Of a stretch of 64,000 nucleotides of DNA, positions 44,079-55,755 are shown one piece after another (position 1 is the stretch's first letter; every line of letters begins with the position of its first letter). The position numbers and the translations under genes are program-made. This DNA comes from Streptomyces californicus (GTDB lineage: Bacteria > Actinomycetota > Actinomycetes > Streptomycetales > Streptomycetaceae), in assembly GCF_000717645.1 (NCBI RefSeq), contig NZ_JNZZ01000011.1:1-64000 (forward strand), in the 5' to 3' direction. The notes beneath the pieces are model-generated. The model was not told where the DNA came from. It worked only from the letters and a program-made list of their open reading frames with translations, and did not search any database.

Positions 44079-44939
44079 ATGAGTACGTCACGCACGCGGG
44101 GCACGGTCCGAGGGCTGCCGGAGTGGGACCGCTGCGCGGTCATGGGGGTCGTCAACGTGACGCCCGACTCCTTCTCCGACGGCGGCCGCTGGTTCGACAC
44201 CACGGCCGCCGTCAAACGCGGCCTCCACCTGGTGTCCGAGGGCGCGGACCTGGTCGACGTGGGCGGCGAGTCCACCCGCCCGGGCGCCAGCCGGGTCGAC
44301 GAGACCGAGGAGCTGCGCCGGGTCGTCCCGGTCGTGCGGGGACTGGCCTCGGAGGGCGTCACCGTCTCCGTGGACACCATGCGCGCCCGGGTCGCGGCGG
44401 AGGCCGTCGCCGCCGGGGCCGTCCTGGTCAACGACGTCAGCGGCGGACTCGCGGACCCGGACATGGTCCCCGCCGTGGCCGAAACCGGCGTCCCGTTCGT
44501 CGTGATGCACTGGCGCGGCTTCAGCGCGTCGATGAACAGCCGCGCGGTGTACGGGGACGTCGTCGCCGAGGTCCTCGACGAGCTGCGGCAGCGGATGGAC
44601 GCGGTGATCGAGGGCGGGATCGCCCCGGAACGCGTCGTGATCGACCCCGGTCTCGGCTTCGCGAAGGACGCCGCCCACGACCTGGCGCTCGTCGCCCGCC
44701 TGGACCGGCTCCACACGCTGGGCCGCCCGCTGCTGGTGGCCGCCTCCCGCAAACGGTTCCTCGGGCACGTGCTGGCCGGCCCCGGCTCCGCCCCGCCGCC
44801 CGCCCGGGAACGCGACGCGGCGACCGCCGCCGTCTCCGCGCTCTCCGCCGCCGCCGGCGCCTGGGCCGTCCGGGTCCACGAGGTACGGGCCACCGCCGAC
44901 GCGGTCCGCGTCGCCCGCGCGGTCGAGGGAGCCGCGTGA
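44079..44939 (+). CDS. folP: dihydropteroate synthase FolP
   Basis: Condenses pterin pyrophosphate with para-aminobenzoate; the sulfonamide target. The 286-residue enzyme has MGVVNVTPDSFSDGG (about 22-36), DVGGESTRPGA, VSVDTMRA, VLVNDVSGG, VVIDPGLGFAK and a SRKRFLG phosphate/pABA-binding motif. The stop overlaps the next gene's GTG by 4 bases. First gene of a folP-NTF2-folB-folK run. Confidence 0.97.
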   Translation: MSTSRTRGTVRGLPEWDRCAVMGVVNVTPDSFSDGGRWFDTTAAVKRGLHLVSEGADLVDVGGESTRPGASRVDETEELRRVVPVVRGLASEGVTVSVDTMRARVAAEAVAAGAVLVNDVSGGLADPDMVPAVAETGVPFVVMHWRGFSASMNSRAVYGDVVAEVLDELRQRMDAVIEGGIAPERVVIDPGLGFAKDAAHDLALVARLDRLHTLGRPLLVAASRKRFLGHVLAGPGSAPPPARERDAATAAVSALSAAAGAWAVRVHEVRATADAVRVARAVEGAA

Positions 44940-45409
44940 ACGAGGAGCACGCCCGCGCCGCCGCCGACATCGCCGAGGTCGAGGCCGCCAACACCGCCTT
45001 CTACGAGGCGCTGGAACGCGGCGACCTCGACGCCCTCACCGACAGCTGGCTGCCCGGCGAGGAGCTGACGGTCTCCTGCGTCCACCCCGGCTGGCCGGTG
45101 CTCACCGGCCGCCGCGACGTCCTGCGCAGCTACGCCCTGATCATGGCGAACACCGACTACATCCAGTTCTTCCTCACCGACGTCAACGTCACGATGACCG
45201 GTGAGACCGCCCTGGTCACCTGCACCGAGAACATCCTCAGCGGCGGCCCGGCCGAGGACGGCGACGCGCTGGGCCCGCTGGTGGGCCGGCTCGTCGTCGC
45301 CACCAACGTGTTCCGGCACACGGCGGACGGCTGGAAGCTCTGGTCCCACCACGGGTCCCCGGTCCTGGCCGACTCCGACGAGGACGACGACGAGGACACC
45401 ACCCCCTGA
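44936..45409 (+). CDS. NTF2/SnoaL-like protein coupled to folP
   Basis: A 157-residue cone-shaped NTF2-like fold: helix AAADIAEVEAANTAFYEALE, VSCVHPGWPVLTGRRDVLRSY, strands DVNVTMTGETALVTCTENI, VVATNVFRHTADGWKLWSHHG, and an acidic Asp/Glu tail. The GTG start overlaps the folP stop (GTGA), so translation is coupled. Actinobacterial folate clusters often contain it between folP and folB, yet it is not one of the known folate enzymes. It may bind or shield a pterin intermediate; that is inference. Confidence 0.85.
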   Translation: MNEEHARAAADIAEVEAANTAFYEALERGDLDALTDSWLPGEELTVSCVHPGWPVLTGRRDVLRSYALIMANTDYIQFFLTDVNVTMTGETALVTCTENILSGGPAEDGDALGPLVGRLVVATNVFRHTADGWKLWSHHGSPVLADSDEDDDEDTTP

Positions 45410-45568
45410 CGGTCCCCCCGGCCGGCTCGGCGCTCCCCTCCCCGGCGAAACCTCCCCGGAGGGGAAAACACCCGCACGAGTGGGTACGGGACGGATGGGG
45501 ATGGGAACCGGGGTCGCCGGGTAAGGGCGGCTCACAAGCCCGCAGGGGCGCGTTCCCCGGCCCCACGG

Positions 45569-45589
45569 GCGAGCACGGTCGGTGCTCGC
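45569..45589 (+). promoter_or_regulatory. hairpin in the spacer before folB
   Basis: A perfect 8-bp inverted repeat, GCGAGCAC and GTGCTCGC, with a 5-base loop, 80 bases upstream of folB and 160 bases after the NTF2-like gene. It could terminate the upstream transcript or structure the folB leader. No U-tract. Confidence 0.4.
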
Positions 45590-45669
45590 AGGTAGATTCG
45601 AACGACGGCACCGCGCCGCCCGCACGCGGACGGGGCGCCGCTCGACCAACGACAGCAGGAGTGATTCGC

Positions 45670-46029
45670 GTGGATCGTGTCGCGCTGCGCGGCCTCAAGG
45701 CCCGCGGGCACCACGGCGTCTTCCCCCGGGAACGGGAGGAGGGCCAGACCTTCATCGTCGACCTGGTGCTCGGCCTCGACACCCGCCCCGCCGCGGCCAC
45801 CGACGACCTGACCCGCACCGTGCACTACGGCGTGGTGGCCGAGGAGGTCGTCGCCGTGGTGACCGGCGAGCCCGTCGACCTGATCGAGACGCTCGCCGAG
45901 CGCATCGCCCAGCAGTGCCTCAAGCACGATGCCGTCCAGGAGGTCGAGGTCGTCGTGCACAAACCGGACGCGCCGATCACCGTCCCCTTCGACGACGTCA
46001 CCATCACGATCACCCGGAGCCGATCATGA
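45670..46029 (+). CDS. folB: dihydroneopterin aldolase FolB
   Basis: Splits dihydroneopterin to 6-hydroxymethyl-dihydropterin in folate synthesis. The 119-residue protein begins VDRVALRGLKARGHHGVFP, with the family G-x-x-G-x-H-G-V and FIVDLVLGLD, ERIAQQCL and VHKPDAPI motifs including the catalytic Lys. The GTG at 45670 is chosen because AGGAG lies 8 bases upstream; a GTG at 45661 is an alternative. The stop overlaps folK (ATGA). Confidence 0.95.
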   Translation: MDRVALRGLKARGHHGVFPREREEGQTFIVDLVLGLDTRPAAATDDLTRTVHYGVVAEEVVAVVTGEPVDLIETLAERIAQQCLKHDAVQEVEVVVHKPDAPITVPFDDVTITITRSRS

Positions 46030-46637
46030 CCGCGTTCTCCACCGAGGGGCAGAGCGACCCGACCGTCCAGCCGGTCCCGACGGCCGTCGTCCGGCAGGTC
46101 GACGCCGCCGACACCACCCTCTCCAACCCCAAGATGGCCGTCATCGCCCTCGGCTCCAACCTGGGCAACCGGCTGGAGACCCTCCAGGGGGCCGTCGACG
46201 CCCTGGAGGACACCCCGGGCCTCAAGGTCAAGGCCGTCTCCCCGGTGTACGAGACGGAGCCCTGGGGCGTCGAGGCCGACTCCCAGCCCGCGTACTTCAA
46301 CGCCGTCATCCTCGTGAAGACCACGCTGCCCCCCGCCTCCCTGCTGGAGCGCGGCCACGCCGTCGAGGAGGCGTTCGACCGGGTCCGCGAGGAGCGCTGG
46401 GCCCCCCGCACCATCGACGTGGACATCGTGTCGTACGCGGACGTCCTCTCCGACGACCCGGTGCTCACCCTCCCCCACCCGCGCGCCCACGAGCGGGCCT
46501 TCGTCCTCGCCCCCTGGCACGACATGGACCCCGAGGCCCAGCTGCCCGGCGCCGGCCCGGTGGCCGAGCTGCTCGCCGGGGTCGGCCGCGACGGCGTGCT
46601 GCCCCGCCCCGACCTGGAACTGCGCCTGCCGGAGTAA
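46026..46637 (+). CDS. folK: 6-hydroxymethyl-7,8-dihydropterin pyrophosphokinase FolK
   Basis: Pyrophosphorylates the FolB product to feed FolP. The 203-residue enzyme has ALGSNLGNR, SPVYETEPWG, YFNAVILVKT, ERWAPRTIDVDIV (the R-x-x-x-x-D-x-D metal site) and LPHPRAHERAFVLAP. It carries an extra N-terminal stretch of about 35 residues before the core. Coupled to folB by a 4-base overlap. Confidence 0.96.
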   Translation: MTAFSTEGQSDPTVQPVPTAVVRQVDAADTTLSNPKMAVIALGSNLGNRLETLQGAVDALEDTPGLKVKAVSPVYETEPWGVEADSQPAYFNAVILVKTTLPPASLLERGHAVEEAFDRVREERWAPRTIDVDIVSYADVLSDDPVLTLPHPRAHERAFVLAPWHDMDPEAQLPGAGPVAELLAGVGRDGVLPRPDLELRLPE

Positions 46638-46711
46638 TCGTTAGGCTCGACGGACGGTGGTCCGGCACACGGCCGGACCGGGCACAGGCGGCGCGAAGGG
46701 CGGCTCACGCG

Positions 46712-47200
46712 GTGAAGCAACTACGGCTCGGGGTACTGGCGGGCCTCTTCGCCGCCGCCGGTGTCCTCTCCTGGGGCGGGGCCCGGCTCTGGGACTCCTT
46801 CGGCACCCTGCCGAGCGTCCCGCTAGCCGCGTCGATCGTCCTCGCGGTGATCGCGGTGATCCTCCTCGCCACCGCCCTCTCCACCCGCAACCGCCTCCGC
46901 GCCCAGCGCGAACGCCGCCCCGGCGCCAAGGGCGTCGAGCCCCTGTTCGCGGCCCGCGCGGTGGTCTTCGGCCAGGCGAGCGCCCTGGTCGCCGCCCTGG
47001 TCGCCGGGATGTACGGCGGCACCGGCGTCTTCCTGCTCGGCTTCCTCGACATCCCGCCCCGCCGCGACCAGGCGATCTACGCGGGCGCCGCCGTGGTCGC
47101 CGCCATCGGCGTCATCGCCGCCGCCCTCTTCCTGGAACGCGTCTGCCGCCTCCCGGAGGACGGCAACGACCACGACGGCACGGGCACGGCAGCGGCCTGA
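46712..47200 (+). CDS. DUF3180 membrane protein
   Basis: A 162-residue integral membrane protein with four predicted helices (LGVLAGLFAAAGVLSWGG; VPLAASIVLAVIAVILLATAL; ALVAALVAGMYGGTGVFLLG; AAVVAAIGVIAAALFLERV) in two hairpins separated by a basic loop (RNRLRAQRERRPGAKG). It is the actinobacterial DUF3180 gene that normally follows folK. GTG start at 46712. A long perfect hairpin ends the transcript. Function unknown; no enzyme motif seen. Confidence 0.88.
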   Translation: MKQLRLGVLAGLFAAAGVLSWGGARLWDSFGTLPSVPLAASIVLAVIAVILLATALSTRNRLRAQRERRPGAKGVEPLFAARAVVFGQASALVAALVAGMYGGTGVFLLGFLDIPPRRDQAIYAGAAVVAAIGVIAAALFLERVCRLPEDGNDHDGTGTAAA

Positions 47201-47207
47201 CCCGCCA

Positions 47208-47250
47208 AGGGCCCGGCCCCGACCGCAGTACGCGGTCGGGGCCGGGCCCT
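47208..47250. terminator. perfect 19-bp bidirectional terminator hairpin
   Basis: AGGGCCCGGCCCCGACCGC (47208-47226) and GCGGTCGGGGCCGGGCCCT (47232-47250) with a 5-base loop AGTAC. It lies between the convergent DUF3180 (ends 47200) and folE (ends 47268) genes. One of the strongest hairpins in the window. Confidence 0.92.
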
Positions 47251-47267
47251 CTGCCTGTTCGGGAGCG

Positions 47268-47873
47268 TCAACGAGCCAGGATCAGGCTCATCGCCTCGGC
47301 GCGGGTCGAGGCGTCGCGGAGCTGGCCGCGCACGGCAGATGTGGTGGTCTTCGCCCCGGGCTTGCGGATGCCGCGCACCGACATGCACATGTGTTCGGCC
47401 TCGATCACCACGATCGCGCCCCGCGCCTCCAGTATCCGCATGAGCGAATCCGCGACCTGGGTAGTGAGCCGCTCCTGCACCTGGGGCCTGCGGGCGAAGA
47501 CGTCCACCAGGCGGGCCAGCTTCGACAGGCCGGTGATCTTGCCCGTCTCGGCCGGGATGTAGCCGACGTGCGCGACACCGTGGAAGGGCAGCAGGTGGTG
47601 TTCGCAGAGAGACATGATCTCGATGTCCTTCACCAGGACCATTTCATCGTGCCCGAGGTCGAACGTCGTGGTGAGAACGTCCTCGGGCTCCTGCCGCAGG
47701 CCGGCCAGGATCTCCTTGTACGCCCGCGCCACCCGCCCCGGAGTCTCCCGCAGCCCCTCGCGGTCCGGGTCCTCGCCGACGGCGAGGAGGAGCTCGCGTA
47801 CGGCCGCCTCGGCCCGCTTCTCGTCGAATGCGCCGATCGGGCCCTCGCCGTCCAGCGTCACCGGGTCGGTCAT
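47268..47873 (-). CDS. folE: GTP cyclohydrolase I FolE
   Basis: First enzyme of folate synthesis, GTP to dihydroneopterin triphosphate. The 201-residue protein has [12 protein letters not shown] with the zinc ligands Cys and His, [16 protein letters not shown], the second zinc Cys in [12 protein letters not shown] and the active-site His in EHMCM. The ATG at 47873 with GAGG five bases upstream is used rather than the in-frame extension to 47954. Convergent to the other folate genes; ftsH is upstream on the same strand. Confidence 0.97.
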   Translation of the reverse strand: MTDPVTLDGEGPIGAFDEKRAEAAVRELLLAVGEDPDREGLRETPGRVARAYKEILAGLRQEPEDVLTTTFDLGHDEMVLVKDIEIMSLCEHHLLPFHGVAHVGYIPAETGKITGLSKLARLVDVFARRPQVQERLTTQVADSLMRILEARGAIVVIEAEHMCMSVRGIRKPGAKTTTSAVRGQLRDASTRAEAMSLILAR

Positions 47874-47935
47874 CTGTGCCTCGTTCCTCTGTGCTGTCCC
47901 GTACGCGGGTTCGCGACCGGACACCGCGGACCTAC

Positions 47936-47978
47936 GGAAAAGCCGCGCCCCCACAGGCTAGAACCTGGGGGGCGCGGC
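47936..47978 (-). terminator. intrinsic terminator after ftsH
   Basis: An 11-bp stem, GCCGCGCCCCC (47942-47952) and GGGGGCGCGGC (47968-47978), with inner CAGG/CCTG pairing, 62 bases after the ftsH stop. On the minus strand it is followed by UUUU. It separates ftsH from folE. Confidence 0.82.
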
Positions 47979-48039
47979 ATCCATTCCGGGCCCGGTCCGG
48001 CCCCCGTGACGGGGGTCTCACCGAGGCGTCGGGACGGGA

Positions 48040-50094
<2,055 letters not shown>

Positions 50095-50276
50095 CCATAC
50101 GGAGCGAAGACGCCCCGTCCCTCCTGCCCGTAGGTAAATGCTGCTGTTTGAAAAGAGTGTTCTTCGGACGGTACCTCAGCACGGGCACCCGCGACCGCCG
50201 GGTGCGGCGGAGAAACCTGCTTTCGCAGCTTCAACGGCCCGGTGGCAGTGAGGGTTCCCCGGCGGGTGGGCCGGGG

Positions 50277-50831
50277 TCAGCCGCCGTAGACGTGCGGGGC
50301 GAGCGTGCCGACGAAGGGCAGGTTGCGGTACTTCTCCGCGTAGTCCAGCCCGTAGCCGACGACGAACTCGTTGGGGATGTCGAAACCGATCCATTTCACA
50401 TCGATGGCGACCTTTGCGGCATCCGGCTTGCGCAGCAGGGTGCAGACCTCCAGCGAGGCCGGTTCCCGGGAGCCCAGGTTGGACAGCAGCCAGGACAGCG
50501 TCAGACCGGAGTCGATGATGTCCTCGACGATCAGGACGTGCTTGCCCTTGATGTCGGTGTCGAGGTCCTTGAGGATCCGCACGACGCCGGACGACTGGGT
50601 GCCCGCGCCGTACGACGAGACGGCCATCCAGTCCATCGTGACGGGGGACGACAGGGCGCGCGCCAGGTCCGCCATGACCATCACCGCGCCCTTGAGGACG
50701 CCGACGATGAGCAGGTCCTTGCCCGCGTACTCCGCGTCGATCTTCCCGGCCAGCTCGACGAGCTTCGCGTCGATCTCTTCCTTGGTGAGGAGCACCGACT
50801 GAAGGTCGGTACCCATGTCCTTCTCGTTCAC
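50277..50831 (-). CDS. hpt: hypoxanthine phosphoribosyltransferase
   Basis: Purine salvage: joins hypoxanthine or guanine to PRPP. The 184-residue enzyme has the PRPP-binding acidic motif [19 protein letters not shown], the [15 protein letters not shown] loop, the [11 protein letters not shown] flexible loop and [22 protein letters not shown] start at 50831 used; an ATG at 50816 (MGTDLQS) is possible. Lies between tilS and ftsH in the conserved actinobacterial order. Confidence 0.97.
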   Translation of the reverse strand: MNEKDMGTDLQSVLLTKEEIDAKLVELAGKIDAEYAGKDLLIVGVLKGAVMVMADLARALSSPVTMDWMAVSSYGAGTQSSGVVRILKDLDTDIKGKHVLIVEDIIDSGLTLSWLLSNLGSREPASLEVCTLLRKPDAAKVAIDVKWIGFDIPNEFVVGYGLDYAEKYRNLPFVGTLAPHVYGG

Positions 50832-50924
50832 CCACGTCTCTTTCTGTGCTGCGGACGGCCTGGCCCGCCGGTCCGGGGGTGCCCGGGCCGGCGGCGGTTC
50901 GCCTGCACTTCAGCCGCTCGCGCG

Positions 50925-52037
50925 TCAGCTCTGCCGAATGACCAGTCTGCCACCCTGCCGTGTCGCCTCGACGCGGCCGGGCAGGTTGATCGCCCGCTGG
51001 CCGCGCCAGCCGGTGATCAGGCGGTCCACTTCTTCGAGGTGCCGGGCGAAGAGGGAGCCCGCGGGCGAGCCGGCCTCGATGAGCGCGCGGCGCAGCACCC
51101 GGCGGCGTACGGCGGGGGGCAGGGCGTAGAGGCCGGCGCAGGTGAGGCCGCCGTCCCCGTCGCGTACGGACTGCTCGGCCTCGGCGGCCCAGGTGTCCAG
51201 CGCGTCGGCGTCGTCGCGGGAGAGCTGGGCGGTCCGGGCGAGGGCCTCGACGACGCCCTTGCCGAGCGCCTTCTCCAGCGCGGGCAGCCCTTCGTGGCGC
51301 AGCCGGGAGCGGGTGTAGGCGGGGTCGGTGTTGTGCGGGTCGTCCCAGACCGGGATCGACTGGACCAGGCACGCCTTGCGGACGGTCTGCCGGTCGAGCC
51401 GGAGGAAGGGGCGGCGGTAGCGGCCGGCCGGTCCGGAGGCGTCGGCCATGCCGGAGAGCGAGCGGATGCCGGAGCCGCGGGCGAGGCCGAGGAGCACGGT
51501 CTCGGCCTGGTCGTCGCGGGTGTGGCCGAGCAGGACGGCGGCGGCGCCGTGGCGTTCGGCGGCGGCGTCCAGGGCGGCGTACCGGGCGTCGCGGGCGGCG
51601 GCTTCGGGGCCGCCCTCGCGTCCGACGTGCACGGCGACGGCCTCGACGGGGTCGAGGTCCATGGCGGTGAGCCGGGTGACGACCTCGGCGGCGCGGAGGG
51701 CGGAGCCCTGCTGGAGGTTGTGGTCGACGGTGATGGCGCCGGCCCGGACGCCGAGCTTGCGGGCCTCGAAGGCGAGGGCTGAGGCGAGGGCCATGGAGTC
51801 GGCGCCGCCGGAGCAGGCGACGAGGACGAGCGGGGTGTCGGGCCGTTCGGGGAGTGCGGCGCGGGGGCCGTCCGCCGCGGCGGCCCCGGCGAGCGGGGCG
51901 GGGGCGGCGTGCGCGGCGCGGCGCGCGGTACCGGCGGGCCGGTCATGGCCGGCGTGCCGGTGGAGATCGGTGAGGACGTCGTGGAGTACGCGGCGGACCG
52001 CCAGGCGTATCGCCGCGACCGCAGGATGGGGACCCAT
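50925..52037 (-). CDS. tilS: tRNA(Ile)-lysidine synthetase TilS
   Basis: Modifies the CAU anticodon of a minor tRNA-Ile so it reads AUA. The 370-residue enzyme has the PP-loop SGGADS at 76-81 ([16 protein letters not shown]), [16 protein letters not shown] and the SRLRHEGLP segment. The N-terminus carries about 70 extra Ala/Pro/His/Arg-rich residues before the PP-loop. I use the ATG at 52037; the frame is open further upstream without a ribosome site. hpt follows 93 bases later. Confidence 0.95.
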   Translation of the reverse strand: MGPHPAVAAIRLAVRRVLHDVLTDLHRHAGHDRPAGTARRAAHAAPAPLAGAAAADGPRAALPERPDTPLVLVACSGGADSMALASALAFEARKLGVRAGAITVDHNLQQGSALRAAEVVTRLTAMDLDPVEAVAVHVGREGGPEAAARDARYAALDAAAERHGAAAVLLGHTRDDQAETVLLGLARGSGIRSLSGMADASGPAGRYRRPFLRLDRQTVRKACLVQSIPVWDDPHNTDPAYTRSRLRHEGLPALEKALGKGVVEALARTAQLSRDDADALDTWAAEAEQSVRDGDGGLTCAGLYALPPAVRRRVLRRALIEAGSPAGSLFARHLEEVDRLITGWRGQRAINLPGRVEATRQGGRLVIRQS

Positions 52038-52234
52038 GTCCGGTGCCCTTCGTGGAGTTCGGGAGGAGCGTCGAGCGCCGGAACGCGTGAGTCCCGTCAC
52101 TCAGAGTGCGTCGATGGTGACAGAGGCAAGCTGTCCATCGAGCATTGCACGCCTTCCCGTGGCTCCATGGTCCCTCGGATGGGTGATTAGGGGGCGAATA
52201 TCGGTCCCTCAGGAGTATCCGGGCCGGTTCGTGG

Positions 52235-53368
52235 TCAGGATTCGGCCTTACGGTGCACGCGCGCGACCCAGTCGGCGGGCCGGGCGATCTCGGCCTTGGT
52301 CGGGAGGGTGTTGGGCGAGGTCCAGACGCGGTTGAAGCCGTCCATGCCGACCTCGTCGACGACCGACCGGACGAACTTCTCGCCGTCCTTGTACTGGCGG
52401 AGCTTGGCGTCGAGGCCGAGGAGCTTGCGCAGGGCCTGGTCGAGGCGGCCGGCGCCCTGGGCGCGGCGCTGCTGGAACTTCTCGCGGATCTCGGAGACGG
52501 AGCCGACGACGCCGGGGCCGACGCCGTCCATGACGTAGTCCGCGTGTCCTTCGAGGAGGGACATGACGGCGGTGAGGCGGCCGAGGACCTCGCGCTGGGC
52601 GGGGGTCTGGACGATGTCGACGAGGCTACGGCTCCCGCTCTCGCCCTGTTCGCCCTCGGGGCGGCCGCCGGAGAGGGACTGGGCGGCCTCGCGGAGGCGT
52701 TCCAGGAAGGTCATGGGGTCGACGTCGGTCTCGTCGAGGAACGTCTGGATCTCGCCCTGGAGGTGGTCGCGGAGCCAGGGCACGCCGGTGAACTGGGTGC
52801 GGTGGGTCTCCTCGTGGAGGGCGACCCAGAGCCGGAAGTCGTGCGGGTCGACGTCCAGTTCGCGTTCGACGTGGACGATGTTGGGGGCGACGAGGAGGAG
52901 CCGGCCGCCGCCGTTCGCGGAGGCGGGCAGTTCGCGGGTGGCGGGGGCGAAGGTCTCGTACTGGCCGAGCACCCGGGAGGCGAGGAACGAGAGCAGCATG
53001 CCGAGCTCGACGCCGGTGACCTTGCCGCCGACCGCGCCGAGGACGGCGCCGCCGGGTCCGCCGGAGCGGCGGCCCTCCATCTTGGCGAGCAGGGGCTTCA
53101 GGAGTTCGCGGAAACCGGCGACGTTGGCCTTGATCCAGCCGGGGCGGTCGACGACGAGGACGGGGGTGTCCTCGGGTTCGGTCCCCTCGGGGATCATCCG
53201 GGTGAACTCCCGGACGTGTTCCTCGGACGCCTTGGCGTGGCGGCGGAGCTCCGCGACGACGGCGCGGGCCTCCTCGCGGCTGATGTCGGGCCCGGGCCGT
53301 ACGAGCCGGGTCGCGGTCGCCACCGCGAGATTCCAGTCGACCATCTGGGCACCACCGATGCTCGTCAT
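52235..53368 (-). CDS. zinc-dependent metalloprotease (DUF2342 / zincin_2 family)
   Basis: A 377-residue zincin-like protein with HExxH at 185-189 (HEETH) and a downstream Glu region LLEGHADYVMDG, the expected third ligand area. Actinobacteria conserve it between dacB and tilS. No signal peptide or membrane helix is seen, so it is probably cytoplasmic. Its substrate is unknown; the conserved neighbourhood (cell wall, tRNA, purine salvage) does not settle it. Confidence 0.9.
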   Translation of the reverse strand: MTSIGGAQMVDWNLAVATATRLVRPGPDISREEARAVVAELRRHAKASEEHVREFTRMIPEGTEPEDTPVLVVDRPGWIKANVAGFRELLKPLLAKMEGRRSGGPGGAVLGAVGGKVTGVELGMLLSFLASRVLGQYETFAPATRELPASANGGGRLLLVAPNIVHVERELDVDPHDFRLWVALHEETHRTQFTGVPWLRDHLQGEIQTFLDETDVDPMTFLERLREAAQSLSGGRPEGEQGESGSRSLVDIVQTPAQREVLGRLTAVMSLLEGHADYVMDGVGPGVVGSVSEIREKFQQRRAQGAGRLDQALRKLLGLDAKLRQYKDGEKFVRSVVDEVGMDGFNRVWTSPNTLPTKAEIARPADWVARVHRKAES

Positions 53369-53437
53369 GCGTCAACCGTACGTGAGCCTGTCGCCCGGTG
53401 GTGGGGTCTTGCGCGGCTCTTCGGGTGCGGAGCCCGC

Positions 53438-54919
53438 TCAGACGCCCGCGAGGGCGGTGGCCAGGGCGTCGAGGGCGGGTTCGGCCCCGGCGGCCGAGGT
53501 GGAGCCGGAGGCGAGGAAGGCGAAGGCGAGCAGGCGGCCCTGCCGGTCGACGACGGTTCCGGCGAGGGAGTTGACGCCCCGGAGTGTGCCGGTCTTGGCG
53601 CGGACGAGGCCGGTGCCCGCGGCGTCGCGTTCGTAGCGGCCGTCCAGGGTGCCGCTGAATCCGGCGATCGGGAGGCCGGTGAGAACGGGGCGCAGTCCGG
53701 GGCGGTCGGGGTCGGCGGCGCGGGCGAGGAGGGCGGTGAGGAGGGCGGGGGTGACGCGGTCCTTGCGGTCGAGGCCGCTGCCGTCGGCGAAGTGGGCGCC
53801 GCCGACCGGGAGCTGGAGCTTCTTCAGTTCGTTGGTGACGGCGCGGCGGGCCCCGGCGAAGGACGCCTTCTCGCCCTTGGCGATGGCGGTCTGGCGGGCG
53901 AGGGCTTCGGCGATGTCGTTGTCGCTGTTGGTGAGGGTGCGCTCGGCGAGGGCGGAGAGCGGGGCCGAGCAGTGGGTGGCGACGGTGCGGGCCTCGTCGG
54001 CGGCGCGGGCCTCGCGGGGGGCTCCGGTGACCTGGACGCCCGCCTTCTCCAGGGCCTCGGCGAAGGCGCGGGCGGCGTCCCCGGCCGGGTCGTCGGTGCG
54101 GTCGGCGGGGCCGCGGTCCGATCCGTCGAGGCGGCCCTCGTCGATCATCAGGGCGGTGACGGGGGCGATGTTCTCGTTGGGGCTGATCGGGTGGAGTTCG
54201 GGTCCGGTGTAGCGGGAGACGTCGTACGTGAGCCGTACCGGGCCCGCCGGGTTCTCGCCGTCCTCGCCGTCCTCGCGCAGGGCGTCGGCGGCCTCGGCGG
54301 CCATGGCGCGCAGGTCCGCCTTCGCGAGCGTGGGGTCGCCGCCGCCGACGAGGGTGAGGGTGCGGGAGTCGGGGGACAGCGCGGCGGTGGTGGCGATGCG
54401 GTGGTCGGGGCCGAGGACGGAGAGGGCCGCGGTGGTGGTGGCGATCTTGATGGTGGAGGCCGGGGTCATCGGGGTGGTGGCGCCGTGTCCGTACAGCTGC
54501 TCGCCGGTGGCGGTGTCGACGACGGAGGCGGCGAGCTTCTTCCCGAGCCCGGGGGCGTCGACCAGCGGGGTGAGGGCGGCGCGGAGCCCGGCGGGGTCCT
54601 GGGCGGCTTTGGCGGCGGTGAGCGCGGGGAGGACGGCGGGGGCGCTGGGGGCCGGGCGGGGGCCTTCGGGCGTGGTGCGGCCGTGATGTGCGCCACCTGT
54701 GCGGTCGGCGGCGGCGGCCAGGGCCCGCTCGGCCTTACGCTGACCGTTGTCCCAGGGGCCGGCGGCGAGGACGGCGCCGGCGGCCACGGCCAGGCCGAGC
54801 GTCGCGGAGCCTGCGATCACCTGCCACGTGTGGGAGCCGTTGTGCTTCGTCGTCAGGAACTTTGGCCCGCGCCACGGGTCCGAGGGGCGCACCGACGGTT
54901 CCTCCACCTGCTCGGCCAC
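53438..54919 (-). CDS. dacB: D-alanyl-D-alanine carboxypeptidase/endopeptidase (PBP4 type)
   Basis: A roughly 493-residue peptidoglycan hydrolase/penicillin-binding protein. An uncleaved anchor or signal segment ([20 protein letters not shown]) follows a short head. Active-site motifs: S-x-x-K in [10 protein letters not shown]-x-N in TNSDNDIAE, and K-T-G in [11 protein letters not shown] use the GTG at 54919 (AAAGGGG upstream); the GTG at 54964 is possible but would leave only 41 bases to the divergent ppa start. Confidence 0.92.
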   Translation of the reverse strand: MAEQVEEPSVRPSDPWRGPKFLTTKHNGSHTWQVIAGSATLGLAVAAGAVLAAGPWDNGQRKAERALAAAADRTGGAHHGRTTPEGPRPAPSAPAVLPALTAAKAAQDPAGLRAALTPLVDAPGLGKKLAASVVDTATGEQLYGHGATTPMTPASTIKIATTTAALSVLGPDHRIATTAALSPDSRTLTLVGGGDPTLAKADLRAMAAEAADALREDGEDGENPAGPVRLTYDVSRYTGPELHPISPNENIAPVTALMIDEGRLDGSDRGPADRTDDPAGDAARAFAEALEKAGVQVTGAPREARAADEARTVATHCSAPLSALAERTLTNSDNDIAEALARQTAIAKGEKASFAGARRAVTNELKKLQLPVGGAHFADGSGLDRKDRVTPALLTALLARAADPDRPGLRPVLTGLPIAGFSGTLDGRYERDAAGTGLVRAKTGTLRGVNSLAGTVVDRQGRLLAFAFLASGSTSAAGAEPALDALATALAGV

Positions 54920-55005
54920 CGTTGACCAGCCCCTTTCGCGAGCACTCTTCTGCGTGGGGGACACTTAATCACCAGTCGTATGTGTTGATCATGGAGGAGC
55001 CACCC

Positions 55006-55500
55006 GTGGAGTTCGACGTCACCATCGAGATCCCGAAGGGTTCGCGGAACAAGTACGAGGTGGACCACGAGACCGGTCGGATCCGCCTGGACCGTCGACT
55101 CTTCACCTCGACCAGCTACCCGGCCGACTACGGCTTCGTCGAGAACACCCTCGGCGAGGACGGCGACCCGCTGGACGCGCTGGTCATCCTGGACGAGCCG
55201 ACCTTCCCCGGTTGCCTCATCAAGTGCCGTGCCATCGGCATGTTCCGGATGACCGACGAGGCGGGCGGCGACGACAAGCTGCTCTGCGTCCCGGCGTCCG
55301 ACCCGCGCGTGGAGCACCTGCGCGACATCCACCACGTGTCGGAGTTCGACCGCCTGGAGATCCAGCACTTCTTCGAGGTCTACAAGGACCTGGAGCCGGG
55401 CAAGTCCGTCGAGGGCGCCGACTGGGTCGGCCGCGCCGAGGCGGAGGCCGAGATCGAGGCGTCGTACAAGCGTCTCGAGGCGCAGGGCGGCGCGCACTGA
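55006..55500 (+). CDS. ppa: inorganic pyrophosphatase
   Basis: Hydrolyses pyrophosphate to drive biosynthesis. The 164-residue family I enzyme has the metal-binding signature D-G-D-P-L-D ([12 protein letters not shown]) and further Asp/Glu/Lys/Tyr site residues ([33 protein letters not shown]). The GTG at 55006 is the start: GGAGGAGCC lies 7 bases upstream and the family begins (M)[11 protein letters not shown]. An upstream in-frame ATG overlaps that ribosome site. Divergent from dacB. Confidence 0.97.
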   Translation: MEFDVTIEIPKGSRNKYEVDHETGRIRLDRRLFTSTSYPADYGFVENTLGEDGDPLDALVILDEPTFPGCLIKCRAIGMFRMTDEAGGDDKLLCVPASDPRVEHLRDIHHVSEFDRLEIQHFFEVYKDLEPGKSVEGADWVGRAEAEAEIEASYKRLEAQGGAH

Positions 55501-55755
55501 CGTCCCCCTTCCGGTTCTCTCGCTGAGCCGGACGGCGGTCCTGGAACGGGCGGTACACCTTCACGGGTGTGCCGCCCGTCGTGCTGTCCGCCGACGCCTC
55601 CGCGCCGCCCGCCCGGGTGTCCGTCCGCGCGGGTACGGGGGACGCGCGCGAGGCGCGTCACCTCCGCGCGTGCGGGGCCCATGCCGGTGGCCATACTGGG
55701 CACACGTGCGGCGGGGCACCCCCATTGACGTGCAGTCGAGCAGGAACGAGGTCGA

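Noticed and set aside
45435..45464. CCCCTCC/GGAGGGG hairpin after the NTF2-like gene
   Set aside because: Only 7 bp, followed by A-tract rather than U-tract in the reading direction, and 16-base loop.
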